A model generated the notes under the pieces. That model saw only the letters and a list, made by a program, of their open reading frames with translations, did not search any database and had not been told where the DNA came from. From NCBI GenBank assembly GCA_022823305.1, contig JAJDXK010000026.1:1-34478 (forward strand): a DNA stretch of 34,478 nt, in the 5' to 3' direction. The DNA is from Alphaproteobacteria bacterium (GTDB lineage: Bacteria > Pseudomonadota > Alphaproteobacteria > UBA828). Below, in pieces: positions 24,507-32,093 of the stretch (positions are counted from its first letter, which is position 1; every line of letters starts with the position of its first letter). The position numbers and the translations under genes are program-made.

Positions 24507-26561
24507 TCACGCGCTCGCGACGTGGAAGTTGCCCTGCGCGTCCGCGCGCGCCCGCTGGCCGGCGAGCAGCAGGATCGTCGTCGTGTCGCTGTCGATGAGC
24601 GCCGGCCCTGCGACCTCGGCGCCCGGCGGCGGCGCGTTGCCGTCGTGGACGGGCAGGTCACGGAAGGCCCGCGCCTCGCCGAGCCAGACCCTGCGCGTGC
24701 CCCGCGCGGGCAGGCGCCCCGCGCCTTGCGCCTGCGTCGTGCCGAGGGCGGCGGCGTTGCCGGTGCCGACGGCGCGCACCGTCCAGGTGGTGAACTCCAC
24801 CTCGCCCTCGTCCTCGCGGATGGTGTGGATGCGCTCGTGCATGGCGTGGAAGGCATCCGCCAGCACCGGCACGTCGTCCGCGCGCAAGGCGCCCTCGGCC
24901 GGCGCGAAGGGCGCCTCGATCTCCCACGACTGGTACTTGTAGCGGGCCTGGAAGGCGTATTCGTAAGCGCGCTCCGCCTCCGGCACGCCGGCGCGCGCGA
25001 GGAAGCGCCGCGCGCGGCCGTGCAGCTCGGCCAGCGCCCGGTTGACCGCATCGAGCGCGAAGTGGCGGTTGCTGGTGTGCAGCGTAGCCGTCTCCTCGCC
25101 GCGGATGTCGGTGACGAGGCCGCCGAAGGCGCTCAAGCCCGCTGCGACGCCCGGCACCATGAAGCGGGCGATTCCCAGCGCCTGCGCCATCTCGCCGATA
25201 TGGCAGGCTGTGGCGCCCCCGCCCGCCACAAGGAAGCTCTCGCGCGGGTCGATGCCTTCGTTGACGGTGATGTCCTCGATGGCGGCGATCATGTTCTCGT
25301 TGCTGGTGACATGAATCGCGTAGGCCGCCTCCGCCACCTCCAGCCCGAGCGCCTCGGCCACGGTGGCGACGGCGCGGTGCGCGGCGTCCGCATCCAGCGG
25401 CAGGCGGCCGCCCAGGAAGTAGTCCGCATCCAGCAGCCCCAGCACCAGGTTGGCGTCGGTGACCGTGGGGCGCGTGCCGCCGCGCCCGTAGGCCGCAGGG
25501 CCGGGATCGGCGCCGGCGCTCACCGGACCCACGCGCAGCAGGCCGCCGGCATCGACCCAGGCGATGCTGCCGCCGCCCGCGCCCACCGAGCGCACGTCGA
25601 TCTTGGGCAGGCCCAGCAGGTCGTCCCCGATCGGCGCCTCGGTGGTGCGGATCAGCGCGCGGGCGCGGATCGCCGAGACGTCGAAGGTGGTGCCGCCCAT
25701 GTCGATGACGACGATGTCGGGCTCGTCGGAAAGCTCGAGCGCAGCGACGGGCGCGAGCGTCGGCCCGCTCATCACCGCGTGGATGGGTCGGGCCGCGATC
25801 TCGTCCACCGTCATCATCCCGCCCTGGCAGTTGGCGACCAGCAGCGAGCCCTCGAATCCCGCCTCGCGCACCGCGCCTTCCAGCCGGCCGAGGTAGGCGG
25901 GCACGATGCCGTGCAGCGAGGCGTCGATGGCGGTGGCGACGGTGCGGCGGTACTCGCGCGGGATCGGGTTGAGCGCGTGGCTGAGGGTGACCGGCACCTC
26001 GGGCCAGAGCTCGCGCACGATCTCGCCGACGCGGCGCTCGTGCGCGGGCTCCGCCACCGACCAGAGCAGGCCGACGGCGACGGCGTCCACCGGGCAGCGC
26101 CTGAAGTGGTCCACCGCGGCGCGCACGTCGTCCTCGGCGAGCGGTGCGATCTCGTTGCCGCGCGCGTCGATGCGGCCGCGCACCTCGACGGTCCGGTTGC
26201 GGGGCACGAAGGGCCGGGGATAGTCGAGCCGCCAGTCGAAGGCGCGCTTGCGCGGCGCCTCGCGCAGCGTCAGCACGTCCGGGTGGCCGGCGGTGCAGAT
26301 CAGCCCGACCGCGCCGGCCCGCCCCTCCACCAGCGCGTTGGTGGCGACCGTGGTGCCGTGCACGATGCGCGCCGTGCGGGCGAGGAAATCCGCGAGCTCG
26401 CAATCGAAGGCACGGGCCGCGAGCCCGAGCGCGTCCATGAAGCCCCGCTCGAAGGCGGGTGGCGTTGAGGGCGCCTTGATCACCGCGAGCCTGGCCCCGT
26501 CCGAGACCACGCAGTCGGTGAAGGTCCCGCCGATGTCGATCGAGACCTGATACTGGCTCAC
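24507..26561 (-). CDS. Hydantoinase A / oxoprolinase family ATP-binding subunit
   Basis: 684 residues starting at GTG (26559-26561), directly after GGGGAGCGG. It contains the ASKHA-type ATP-binding motifs DIGGTFTD (9-16) and DMGGTTFDVS (about 292-301), plus HGTTVATNALVEGRAG and SVGAGGGSIAW. It supplies the ATP-dependent activation step to HyuB for hydrolysis of a lactam or hydantoin ring. The longer frame to 26651 adds an Arg/Gly-rich stretch and was not used. First gene of a two-gene operon with hyuB. Confidence 0.92.
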   Translation of the reverse strand: MSQYQVSIDIGGTFTDCVVSDGARLAVIKAPSTPPAFERGFMDALGLAARAFDCELADFLARTARIVHGTTVATNALVEGRAGAVGLICTAGHPDVLTLREAPRKRAFDWRLDYPRPFVPRNRTVEVRGRIDARGNEIAPLAEDDVRAAVDHFRRCPVDAVAVGLLWSVAEPAHERRVGEIVRELWPEVPVTLSHALNPIPREYRRTVATAIDASLHGIVPAYLGRLEGAVREAGFEGSLLVANCQGGMMTVDEIAARPIHAVMSGPTLAPVAALELSDEPDIVVIDMGGTTFDVSAIRARALIRTTEAPIGDDLLGLPKIDVRSVGAGGGSIAWVDAGGLLRVGPVSAGADPGPAAYGRGGTRPTVTDANLVLGLLDADYFLGGRLPLDADAAHRAVATVAEALGLEVAEAAYAIHVTSNENMIAAIEDITVNEGIDPRESFLVAGGGATACHIGEMAQALGIARFMVPGVAAGLSAFGGLVTDIRGEETATLHTSNRHFALDAVNRALAELHGRARRFLARAGVPEAERAYEYAFQARYKYQSWEIEAPFAPAEGALRADDVPVLADAFHAMHERIHTIREDEGEVEFTTWTVRAVGTGNAAALGTTQAQGAGRLPARGTRRVWLGEARAFRDLPVHDGNAPPPGAEVAGPALIDSDTTTILLLAGQRARADAQGNFHVASA

Positions 26562-26881
26562 CCGCTCCCCGCGCTCGCTCCCGCACCCGTGCGCGCATCC
26601 TCGCAACCGCCGCTTGGCCGGTGCAAGGGTTGCGCCGCGTCGGCCGGCCACGCGGCGGAGAGGCTCGACAAGGGGGCGTTCCCGGACGCCTCGATCGGCC
26701 GGGTGCGATCCGGCCTCGATGAATCATGCGCTTCGGTTATGACGCATGCTCGTTTTTCTAGCGCCTCCCTCGGAGATACCTCCCTCGGAGATGGTATAAT
26801 CGAGCAAAATCAGCGGCTCACGCCCGAGGACAGGCGGGCGTGAAACGAGCGCCGGTCAACAAGGCGCGCACGGGGGGTGCC
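26562..26881. other. 320-bp non-coding stretch between hyuA and the SH3-MORN gene
   Basis: Shared upstream region of two divergent genes. The first 180 bases are GC-rich and hold nothing recognisable. From about 26725 it becomes AT-richer and contains the tandem repeat and promoter listed at 26764-26800. A frame of 84 codons at 26589-26843 shows no family pattern or ribosome site and is not called. Confidence 0.5.
26764..26800 (+). promoter_or_regulatory. Tandem 15-bp repeats next to an extended -10 promoter
   Basis: CCTCCCTCGGAGATA (26764-26778) is followed at once by CCTCCCTCGGAGATG (26779-26793); each contains the dyad CTCC-ctc-GGAG. Immediately after comes TGGTATAAT (26792-26800), a perfect extended -10 (TGnTATAAT). 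The repeats occupy the place of the -35 box, as activator sites do. The transcript would start about 75 bases before the SH3-MORN ATG. Confidence 0.65.
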
Positions 26882-27670
26882 ATGAGGACACTCGCGACGC
26901 TGGCTGCAGCGCTCGTCGCGGCAGCAGTCTGGATCGCGGACGCGGGCGCGGCCAGCGCCTACGCGGGCGCGGGCGACGCCTACACGGTCGATCCCGTCGA
27001 TCGGGTGATGAAGATCAAGCAGGTCGCGAACGTGCGGGCCGGCCCCGGCACCGATCATGACGTGCGCGTCGTCCTGCGCGAGGGCGACACCGTTCGCGTG
27101 ATCGGCATCGTCCGCTACCGCAACTGGCTGCAGGTCGATCTGCACGGAGACGGCGGTGCCTCCTTCATCCACGCGTCGCTCGTGCAGGATACGACGACCG
27201 TCACGCCCTTCGGCCCCGACTGGTCCGTCACCGGAAACCAGCCCTGCCAGGTGTGGAACCACGGCAAGGGCGACGAGCGCGAGCGCTTCACCTGGACGGG
27301 CGCCTGCGTGGACGGCAAGGCGTCCGGCGAGGGGCGGCTCGTCTGGCACAGCCGCTTCGGCAGGACCGTCTACGACGGGGAGATGGAGGCCGGCAAGCGC
27401 CACGGAAGCGGCACCCTGAGGCGGAGCGACGGCGGCCGCTACGCGGGCGAATGGCGCGCCGGCAAGCGGCACGGGCAGGGGACCTACCGCTGGGCCATCG
27501 GCCACCGCTACGAGGGCGCGTGGCAGGACGACCGTCCGCACGGCCGGGGCACCGCCACCTACGCCGACGGCGACGTCATCCGGGGCGAGTGGCGGGCCGG
27601 CTGCTACGGCGAGAAGGGGGGCCAGTGGGCCGCCCTGATCAGCAGCGTGGAGGCCTGCGGCTTCGAGTAG
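26882..27670 (+). CDS. Secreted SH3-domain / MORN-repeat protein
   Basis: 262 residues. A signal peptide (MRTLATLAAALVAAAVWIAD, ending near AGAASA) sends it to the periplasm. Residues about 38-100 are a bacterial SH3 type 3 domain (IKQVANVRAGPGTDHDVRVV; RYRNWLQVDL; SFIHASLVQ). Then come about four MORN-like repeats of 23 residues: YDGEMEAGKRHGSGTL, YAGEWRAGKRHGQGTY, YEGAWQDDRPHGRGTA and a partial IRGEWRAG. SH3b domains often bind peptidoglycan; MORN repeats may bind lipid or protein or act as a scaffold. Four cysteines are present. The ATG at 26882 follows a G-rich site; an in-frame ATG at 26840 would extend the signal peptide. Divergent from hyuA. Confidence 0.88.
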   Translation: MRTLATLAAALVAAAVWIADAGAASAYAGAGDAYTVDPVDRVMKIKQVANVRAGPGTDHDVRVVLREGDTVRVIGIVRYRNWLQVDLHGDGGASFIHASLVQDTTTVTPFGPDWSVTGNQPCQVWNHGKGDERERFTWTGACVDGKASGEGRLVWHSRFGRTVYDGEMEAGKRHGSGTLRRSDGGRYAGEWRAGKRHGQGTYRWAIGHRYEGAWQDDRPHGRGTATYADGDVIRGEWRAGCYGEKGGQWAALISSVEACGFE

Positions 27671-27672
27671 CC

Positions 27673-27702
27673 TTCGCCCGGCGCCGGGCAGCCGCCGGCG
27701 AA
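27673..27702 (+). terminator. Hairpin after the SH3-MORN gene
   Basis: TTCGCC(C)GGC pairs with GCCGGCGAA (9 bp, one bulged base) just after the stop at 27670. No T run follows. Confidence 0.4.
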
Positions 27703-27744
27703 ACCTGCTAAGACTGCGCGCAGCGTGTCGAGGCGGTCAGCAGG

Positions 27745-28584
27745 ATGCCGAAGCGGTTGAGCGAGGCGGAGCGGCGGGGCTTTCGCGAGGCGGGCTATTG
27801 CGGGCCGCTGCGCGTCATGAGCGCGTCCGAGGCGCAGGCCTGCCGCGCCGAACTGGAGCGCTTCGAGGCGCGCTGGCCGGACGAGCGCCACATGCTCGAC
27901 CAGGGCGCCTCCCTGCTCTGCCCCTGGGTCGACGAATTCACCCGCCTGCCCGGCCTGCTCGACCCGATGGAGGACCTGCTCGGCCCCGACCTGCTGGTCT
28001 GGGGTAGCTGCCTCCGGCTCAAGGAGCCCGACGGCAGGACCTTCGCCGGCTGGCATCAGGACACCGCATACTGCGATATCAGGCCCATCGTGGTGATCGC
28101 GGCGCTGGCGCTCTCCGACTGCAGCGAGGCGGCCGGTTGCCTGCGCGTGATCCCGGGCTCGCACCGCTGGGCGCTGCTGCCCCACCGCGAGCACTTCGGC
28201 ACCGACAGCCTGCTCACGCGCGAGCAGCGCATCGACGCGCCCCTCGACGAGGGTTCGGCGGTCTCGCTGCCGATGGCGGCGGGCGAGGCGGTGTTCTTCA
28301 ACAACGCCATCTGCCATTCCTCCGGCCCCAACGTGAGCGGCGACCGGCGCATCGTCTTCCTCATCGAGTACGTGCCGACGCACGCCTTCCAGCATGCGCC
28401 GCGCGAATCCGCGATGCTGGTGCGGGGCGTCGACCGCTTCAACCATTTCGACGTGGACCCGCGCCCGGTCGAGGAGATGGGCGAGGCGGCGCGGGCGGCA
28501 TGGCGGCGCAAGGTCGAGGTGCAGGCGGAGGTGCTCTACCGCGGCGCCGCGCACCCCGCCCGTGCGCTGGCATCGGGAGGCTGA
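27745..28584 (+). CDS. Phytanoyl-CoA dioxygenase (PhyH) family protein
   Basis: 279 residues of the Fe(II)/2-oxoglutarate dioxygenase fold. The iron ligands are H104 and D106 in WHQDTAY and H191 in CHSSGPN; R201 or R202 (GDRRIVFLIEY) would hold 2-oxoglutarate. GCLRVIPGSHRW is the usual PhyH segment. Many bacterial PhyH proteins hydroxylate small molecules other than phytanoyl-CoA, so the substrate is open. AGCAGG precedes the ATG. It ends 6 bases before the flavoprotein gene, so the two form an operon. Confidence 0.9.
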   Translation: MPKRLSEAERRGFREAGYCGPLRVMSASEAQACRAELERFEARWPDERHMLDQGASLLCPWVDEFTRLPGLLDPMEDLLGPDLLVWGSCLRLKEPDGRTFAGWHQDTAYCDIRPIVVIAALALSDCSEAAGCLRVIPGSHRWALLPHREHFGTDSLLTREQRIDAPLDEGSAVSLPMAAGEAVFFNNAICHSSGPNVSGDRRIVFLIEYVPTHAFQHAPRESAMLVRGVDRFNHFDVDPRPVEEMGEAARAAWRRKVEVQAEVLYRGAAHPARALASGG

Positions 28585-28590
28585 GCGGCC

Positions 28591-30216
28591 ATGACGAAGG
28601 CACGGCGCAAGTTCTGGGGCTGGGGTCTCGAATCGGAGACGCTGAGCGAGGCGGACGCAGGCCGGATCGCCCGCCGCGTGGGCTCGCTCACCGGGCTCGG
28701 GCCGGGCCCCTACACCGCGCCGCCCGACATCGACGAGCTCGCGCTGCCGGCGCCGCGCGTCACCCCGCCGGGCTCGCTCGCCGGGCTCTGCCGCAGCGAC
28801 GCCTACAGCCGCGCGAGCCACACCTACGGCAAGTCCTACCCCGACTACGTGCGCGCCTGGGCGCGCGACTTCGCGCCCGCGCCGGATGTCGTCGCCTGGC
28901 CCGAAAGCGAGGCGGACGTGGCGGCGCTGCTCGACTGGGCCGCAGACGCGGGGGTCGCGGCGATCCCCTACGGCGCGGGGTCGAGCGTGGTGGGCGGCGT
29001 GGAACCGCAGGTCGGCGCGGGCTACGCCGGCACGCTCACCGTCGATCTCGGCCGGCTGGACAGGGTGCTGGAGATCGACCGCGCCTCCCGCGCGGCCCGC
29101 ATCCAGGGCGGCGTGCTCGGCCCGGCCATGGAGGCCCAGCTCAAGCCGGCGGGGCTCACCATGCGGCACTTCCCGCAGTCCTTCGCCTTCTCGACCCTCG
29201 GCGGCTGGATCGCGACGCGCTCCGGCGGCCACTACGCCACGCTCTACACCCACATCGACGAGTTCGTGGAGAGCCTGCGCACGGTGACGCCGGCGGGCAC
29301 CATCGAAAGCCGCCGCCTGCCCGGCTCCGGCGCAGGGCCCAGCCCCGACCGTCTGATGATCGGCTCGGAAGGCTCGCTCGGCATCATCACCGAGGCCTGG
29401 ATGCGGCTGCAGGACCGCCCCACCCACCGCGCCTCGGCCGCGCTCCGCTTCGCCGACTTCGCCGCGGCCGCGGCTGCGCTCCGTGCCGTGGGCCAGGCCG
29501 GGCTCTACCCCACCAACCTGCGCCTGGTGGATTCCGAGGAGGCCCGGCTCGCGGACGCCGGCGACGGCAGCTTCCACCTCGCCGTGCTTGCCTTCGAGAG
29601 CGCCGATCACCCGGTCGATGCCTGGATGAGCCGCGCGCTGGAATGCATGGCCGACCACGGCGCGGACTTCGAGCGCGACGCCGCGACCCGGGCCCGCGAT
29701 CCGCTGGCCGACGCCTGGCGCGAGGCCTTCATCCGCGCGCCCTACGACCGCGAGGGGCTGATCGCCCACGGCCTGCTGCACGACACCTTCGAGACCGCGA
29801 TCACTTGGGACCGCTTCGAGGAATTCCACGCCGGCGTGAAGGAAGCGACGGAGGCGGCGATCGTGGAGGCCACCGGCAGGCCCGGCCACGTCACCTGTCG
29901 CTTCACCCACGTCTATCCCGACGGGCCGGCCCCCTACTTCACCTATCTCGCCCAGCCCGCGCCCGGCGCCGAGGTCGAGCAGTGGCGGGCGATCAAGTCC
30001 GCCGCCTCCGACGCGCTGATCCGGGCCGGCGGCACCATCACCCACCACCACGCCGTCGGCCGCGACCACATGCCCTGGTACGAGGCGCAGCGGCCGGCGC
30101 TCTTCGGCGCGGCGCTGGCGGCGGCCAAGCGTGCGCTCGACCCCGCCGCGATCCTCAACCCCGGCGTGCTGCTCCCGCCCCGGGCCGCGGCCGCCGAGGC
30201 GGCTCAGCCGTCGTAG
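28591..30216 (+). CDS. FAD-linked oxidase, alkylglycerone-phosphate-synthase-like
   Basis: 541 residues. The N-terminal FWGWG (8-12) and the later HHHAVGRDH (485-493) are hallmarks of alkyl-dihydroxyacetone-phosphate synthase; between them is a vanillyl-alcohol-oxidase-type FAD domain with PYGAGSSVVGG (126-136), FSTLGGWIATRSGGH and GSEGSLGIITEAW. True AGPS makes ether lipids by swapping an acyl for an alkyl chain; bacterial relatives also include 2-hydroxyacid oxidases. The motifs favour AGPS-like chemistry without proving it. GGGAGG precedes the start. Follows PhyH by 6 bases. Its 3' end overlaps the convergent aminotransferase by 13 bases. Confidence 0.85.
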   Translation: MTKARRKFWGWGLESETLSEADAGRIARRVGSLTGLGPGPYTAPPDIDELALPAPRVTPPGSLAGLCRSDAYSRASHTYGKSYPDYVRAWARDFAPAPDVVAWPESEADVAALLDWAADAGVAAIPYGAGSSVVGGVEPQVGAGYAGTLTVDLGRLDRVLEIDRASRAARIQGGVLGPAMEAQLKPAGLTMRHFPQSFAFSTLGGWIATRSGGHYATLYTHIDEFVESLRTVTPAGTIESRRLPGSGAGPSPDRLMIGSEGSLGIITEAWMRLQDRPTHRASAALRFADFAAAAAALRAVGQAGLYPTNLRLVDSEEARLADAGDGSFHLAVLAFESADHPVDAWMSRALECMADHGADFERDAATRARDPLADAWREAFIRAPYDREGLIAHGLLHDTFETAITWDRFEEFHAGVKEATEAAIVEATGRPGHVTCRFTHVYPDGPAPYFTYLAQPAPGAEVEQWRAIKSAASDALIRAGGTITHHHAVGRDHMPWYEAQRPALFGAALAAAKRALDPAAILNPGVLLPPRAAAAEAAQPS

Positions 30217-31148
30217 TCGATGGGGGTCGACTCGCTGTCTTCCTCGTGGCGCTGCCAGTAGAGGGCGCGCAACCGCTCGGTCACCGGGCCGGCCTCGCCG
30301 TCGCCCACCGGCGCGTGGTCGATCTTCGTGACCGGCAGGATGCCGCCCGCCGTGCTGGTGACGAAGACCTCGTCGGCGCCCCGCAGCTCGTCCGGCGAGA
30401 CGGTGCCGACCTCGCCCTTGACGTTGAGCTCGGCCAGCAGGTCGAGCGCGGTCCGCCGCGTGATGCCTTCGAGGCAGGTGCCGCCCGGCGTGGTCGCGGT
30501 GCCGCCCTTCACGGCGAAGACGTTGAAGCCCGGCCCCTCGGCGATGTTGCCCTCGAGGTCCACCACCACGGGCATGTCGCAGCCCGCCTCGTAGCTCTCG
30601 AAGAGCGCACGGATCATGTCGCCCCAGTGGAAGTTCTTGGCGGTGGGATCCACGGACGCGGGCGGGATCCGCAGGTAGGCGCTCAGGTGCAGGTTGATGC
30701 CGCGCGCGCGCATCTCCTCGTCGGCGATCCAGACGAAGGGGATGGCGAAGGCGATGAAGCGGTTCTCGCAGGCGCGCGGGTCGCGGGTGCCCCTGGGCGG
30801 CATCCCGCGCGTGCACAGCACCTCGACATAGGCGTCGCGCAGCTGGCTGAGGCGCATCAGCCGCATCAGGATTTCGACCACCTCGTCGCGCTCGTGGGGA
30901 ATCGCCATGCGGACGCTGGCGAGGCTCTTCTCGAAGCGGTCGAGGTGGTGGTCGAGACGGAAGAACTTGCCGCCCCAGACGTGCACCACGTCGTAGGTGA
31001 CGTCGGAGCGGGTGAAGCCCCAGTCGAGGATCGGTATCCGCGCCTCGGCGATCGGCACGTAGGCGCCGTCGATGAAGGCGGCGCCCTCTGCGAAGCGGTT
31101 CTCCAGCCTGACGACTCCGTCGGGCGTCGCTTCCGTGACCCGTGCCAT
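30204..31148 (-). CDS. Class IV aminotransferase, (R)-amine/branched-chain type
   Basis: 314 residues. Fold-type IV PLP enzyme with the catalytic lysine K171 in DPTAKNFHWGD and the conserved E204 in NIAEGPGFN. The N-terminal ILDWGFTRSDVTYDVVHVW and the K-N-x-H-W-G-D neighbourhood resemble (R)-selective amine transaminases and D-amino-acid/branched-chain enzymes; substrate cannot be fixed by eye. The ATG at 31146-31148 follows GGGGGAGAG; longer starts are not needed. It lies 74 bases after the TauD/TfdA gene in the same direction and may share its transcript. Confidence 0.9.
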   Translation of the reverse strand: MARVTEATPDGVVRLENRFAEGAAFIDGAYVPIAEARIPILDWGFTRSDVTYDVVHVWGGKFFRLDHHLDRFEKSLASVRMAIPHERDEVVEILMRLMRLSQLRDAYVEVLCTRGMPPRGTRDPRACENRFIAFAIPFVWIADEEMRARGINLHLSAYLRIPPASVDPTAKNFHWGDMIRALFESYEAGCDMPVVVDLEGNIAEGPGFNVFAVKGGTATTPGGTCLEGITRRTALDLLAELNVKGEVGTVSPDELRGADEVFVTSTAGGILPVTKIDHAPVGDGEAGPVTERLRALYWQRHEEDSESTPIDYDG

Positions 31149-31222
31149 CTGCGCTCTCCCCCAATTCGCGGACTCGGACGAGGCGGCGGTGTGCCCCATC
31201 GCCCGCGCCCGCGCGACTGCTC

Positions 31223-32062
31223 TCAGACCGGGACCGTGCCCTCGATCAGGATGCGGAGCAGGCGGCGGGGGTGGTCGCCCTCGTGGGGCGAGGCCCGGTG
31301 CATGGTGCAGCGGTTGTCCCAGATCACGATGTCGCCCGGCTCCCAGGCATGGACGTGGACGAAGGCCGGCTGCGTCGCGTGCGCGATCAGTTCGTCGAGC
31401 AGCGCGTCGCCCTCCGCGAGCGGCATGTCGGCGACCCGGTCGATGCGGTTGGGGTTGATGTAGAGCGCCTTGCGGCCGGTCTCGGGATGGGTGCGCACCA
31501 GCGGGTGCGTCACCGGCGGGGTCCTGGCCTCCTCCTCCGCGCTCCGCTCCGGCACCGGCGAGAGGTTGCGGCGCGACTGGTAGGTGTGCACCGCGCTCAA
31601 GTCCGCGATGCGCGCCCGGGTCCCGGCGGGCAGCGCCTCGTAGGCGGCGTGCATGTTGGTGAACGAGGTGTCGCCGCCCTTGGGCGGCACCACCTCGCCG
31701 TAGAGCAGCGTGATCGCGCAGGGCACGGCCATGTAGGAATCGTCGGTGTGCCAGTGGCCGCCGAAGGTCGCCGACTTGCCGGTGGCGGTGCTGATCCCCT
31801 GCTTGCGCTCGATCACGGAGATCTCGGCAACCGCCCCGTCGCGCAGCACGCCCATCAGCTCCCGCTGCGGCGTGCCGAAGACGCGGGCCACGCGCAGGAA
31901 CGACTCCGGCGTCGCCGCGCAGCCGCGGATGCAGAGCATCGGGCTCGCGCGGAAGGCCGCGCGCAGCGCGTCCCCGGCCTCTGGCGCCGGCGCGTCGGGG
32001 TCGAACCCCGTCACCACCGCGCCGAGCCCCGCCGGGCCGGGCTCCGTCACCTCGATGCTCAC
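31223..32062 (-). CDS. TauD/TfdA family Fe(II)/2-oxoglutarate dioxygenase
   Basis: 279 residues from a GTG start (32060-32062), which gives the family N-terminus SIEVTEPGPAGLGAVVTGFD and has GAGGCGGG upstream. The iron ligands are H105 and D107 (HWHTDDSY) and H255 (DNRCTMHRAS); the arginine in HPRRLLRI binds 2-oxoglutarate. Family members oxidise taurine, alkylsulfates, phenoxyacids and others; the substrate is unknown. An upstream in-frame ATG at 32105-32107 would overlap the helicase gene by 14 bases and add 15 non-conserved residues. The helicase gene ends 31 bases before this start, so they may be co-transcribed. Confidence 0.9.
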   Translation of the reverse strand: MSIEVTEPGPAGLGAVVTGFDPDAPAPEAGDALRAAFRASPMLCIRGCAATPESFLRVARVFGTPQRELMGVLRDGAVAEISVIERKQGISTATGKSATFGGHWHTDDSYMAVPCAITLLYGEVVPPKGGDTSFTNMHAAYEALPAGTRARIADLSAVHTYQSRRNLSPVPERSAEEEARTPPVTHPLVRTHPETGRKALYINPNRIDRVADMPLAEGDALLDELIAHATQPAFVHVHAWEPGDIVIWDNRCTMHRASPHEGDHPRRLLRILIEGTVPV

Positions 32063-32093
32063 CGCGCCCGCCTCGCTCGTCGTCGCCGCCGGC

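Noticed and set aside
26589..26843. 84-codon ORF between hyuA and the SH3-MORN gene
   Set aside because: No ribosome site or family pattern, and it runs across the repeat-promoter region.
27604..31164. An 1186-codon minus-strand frame across PhyH and the flavoprotein
   Set aside because: Same kind of shadow; the real genes on the plus strand carry complete catalytic motifs.
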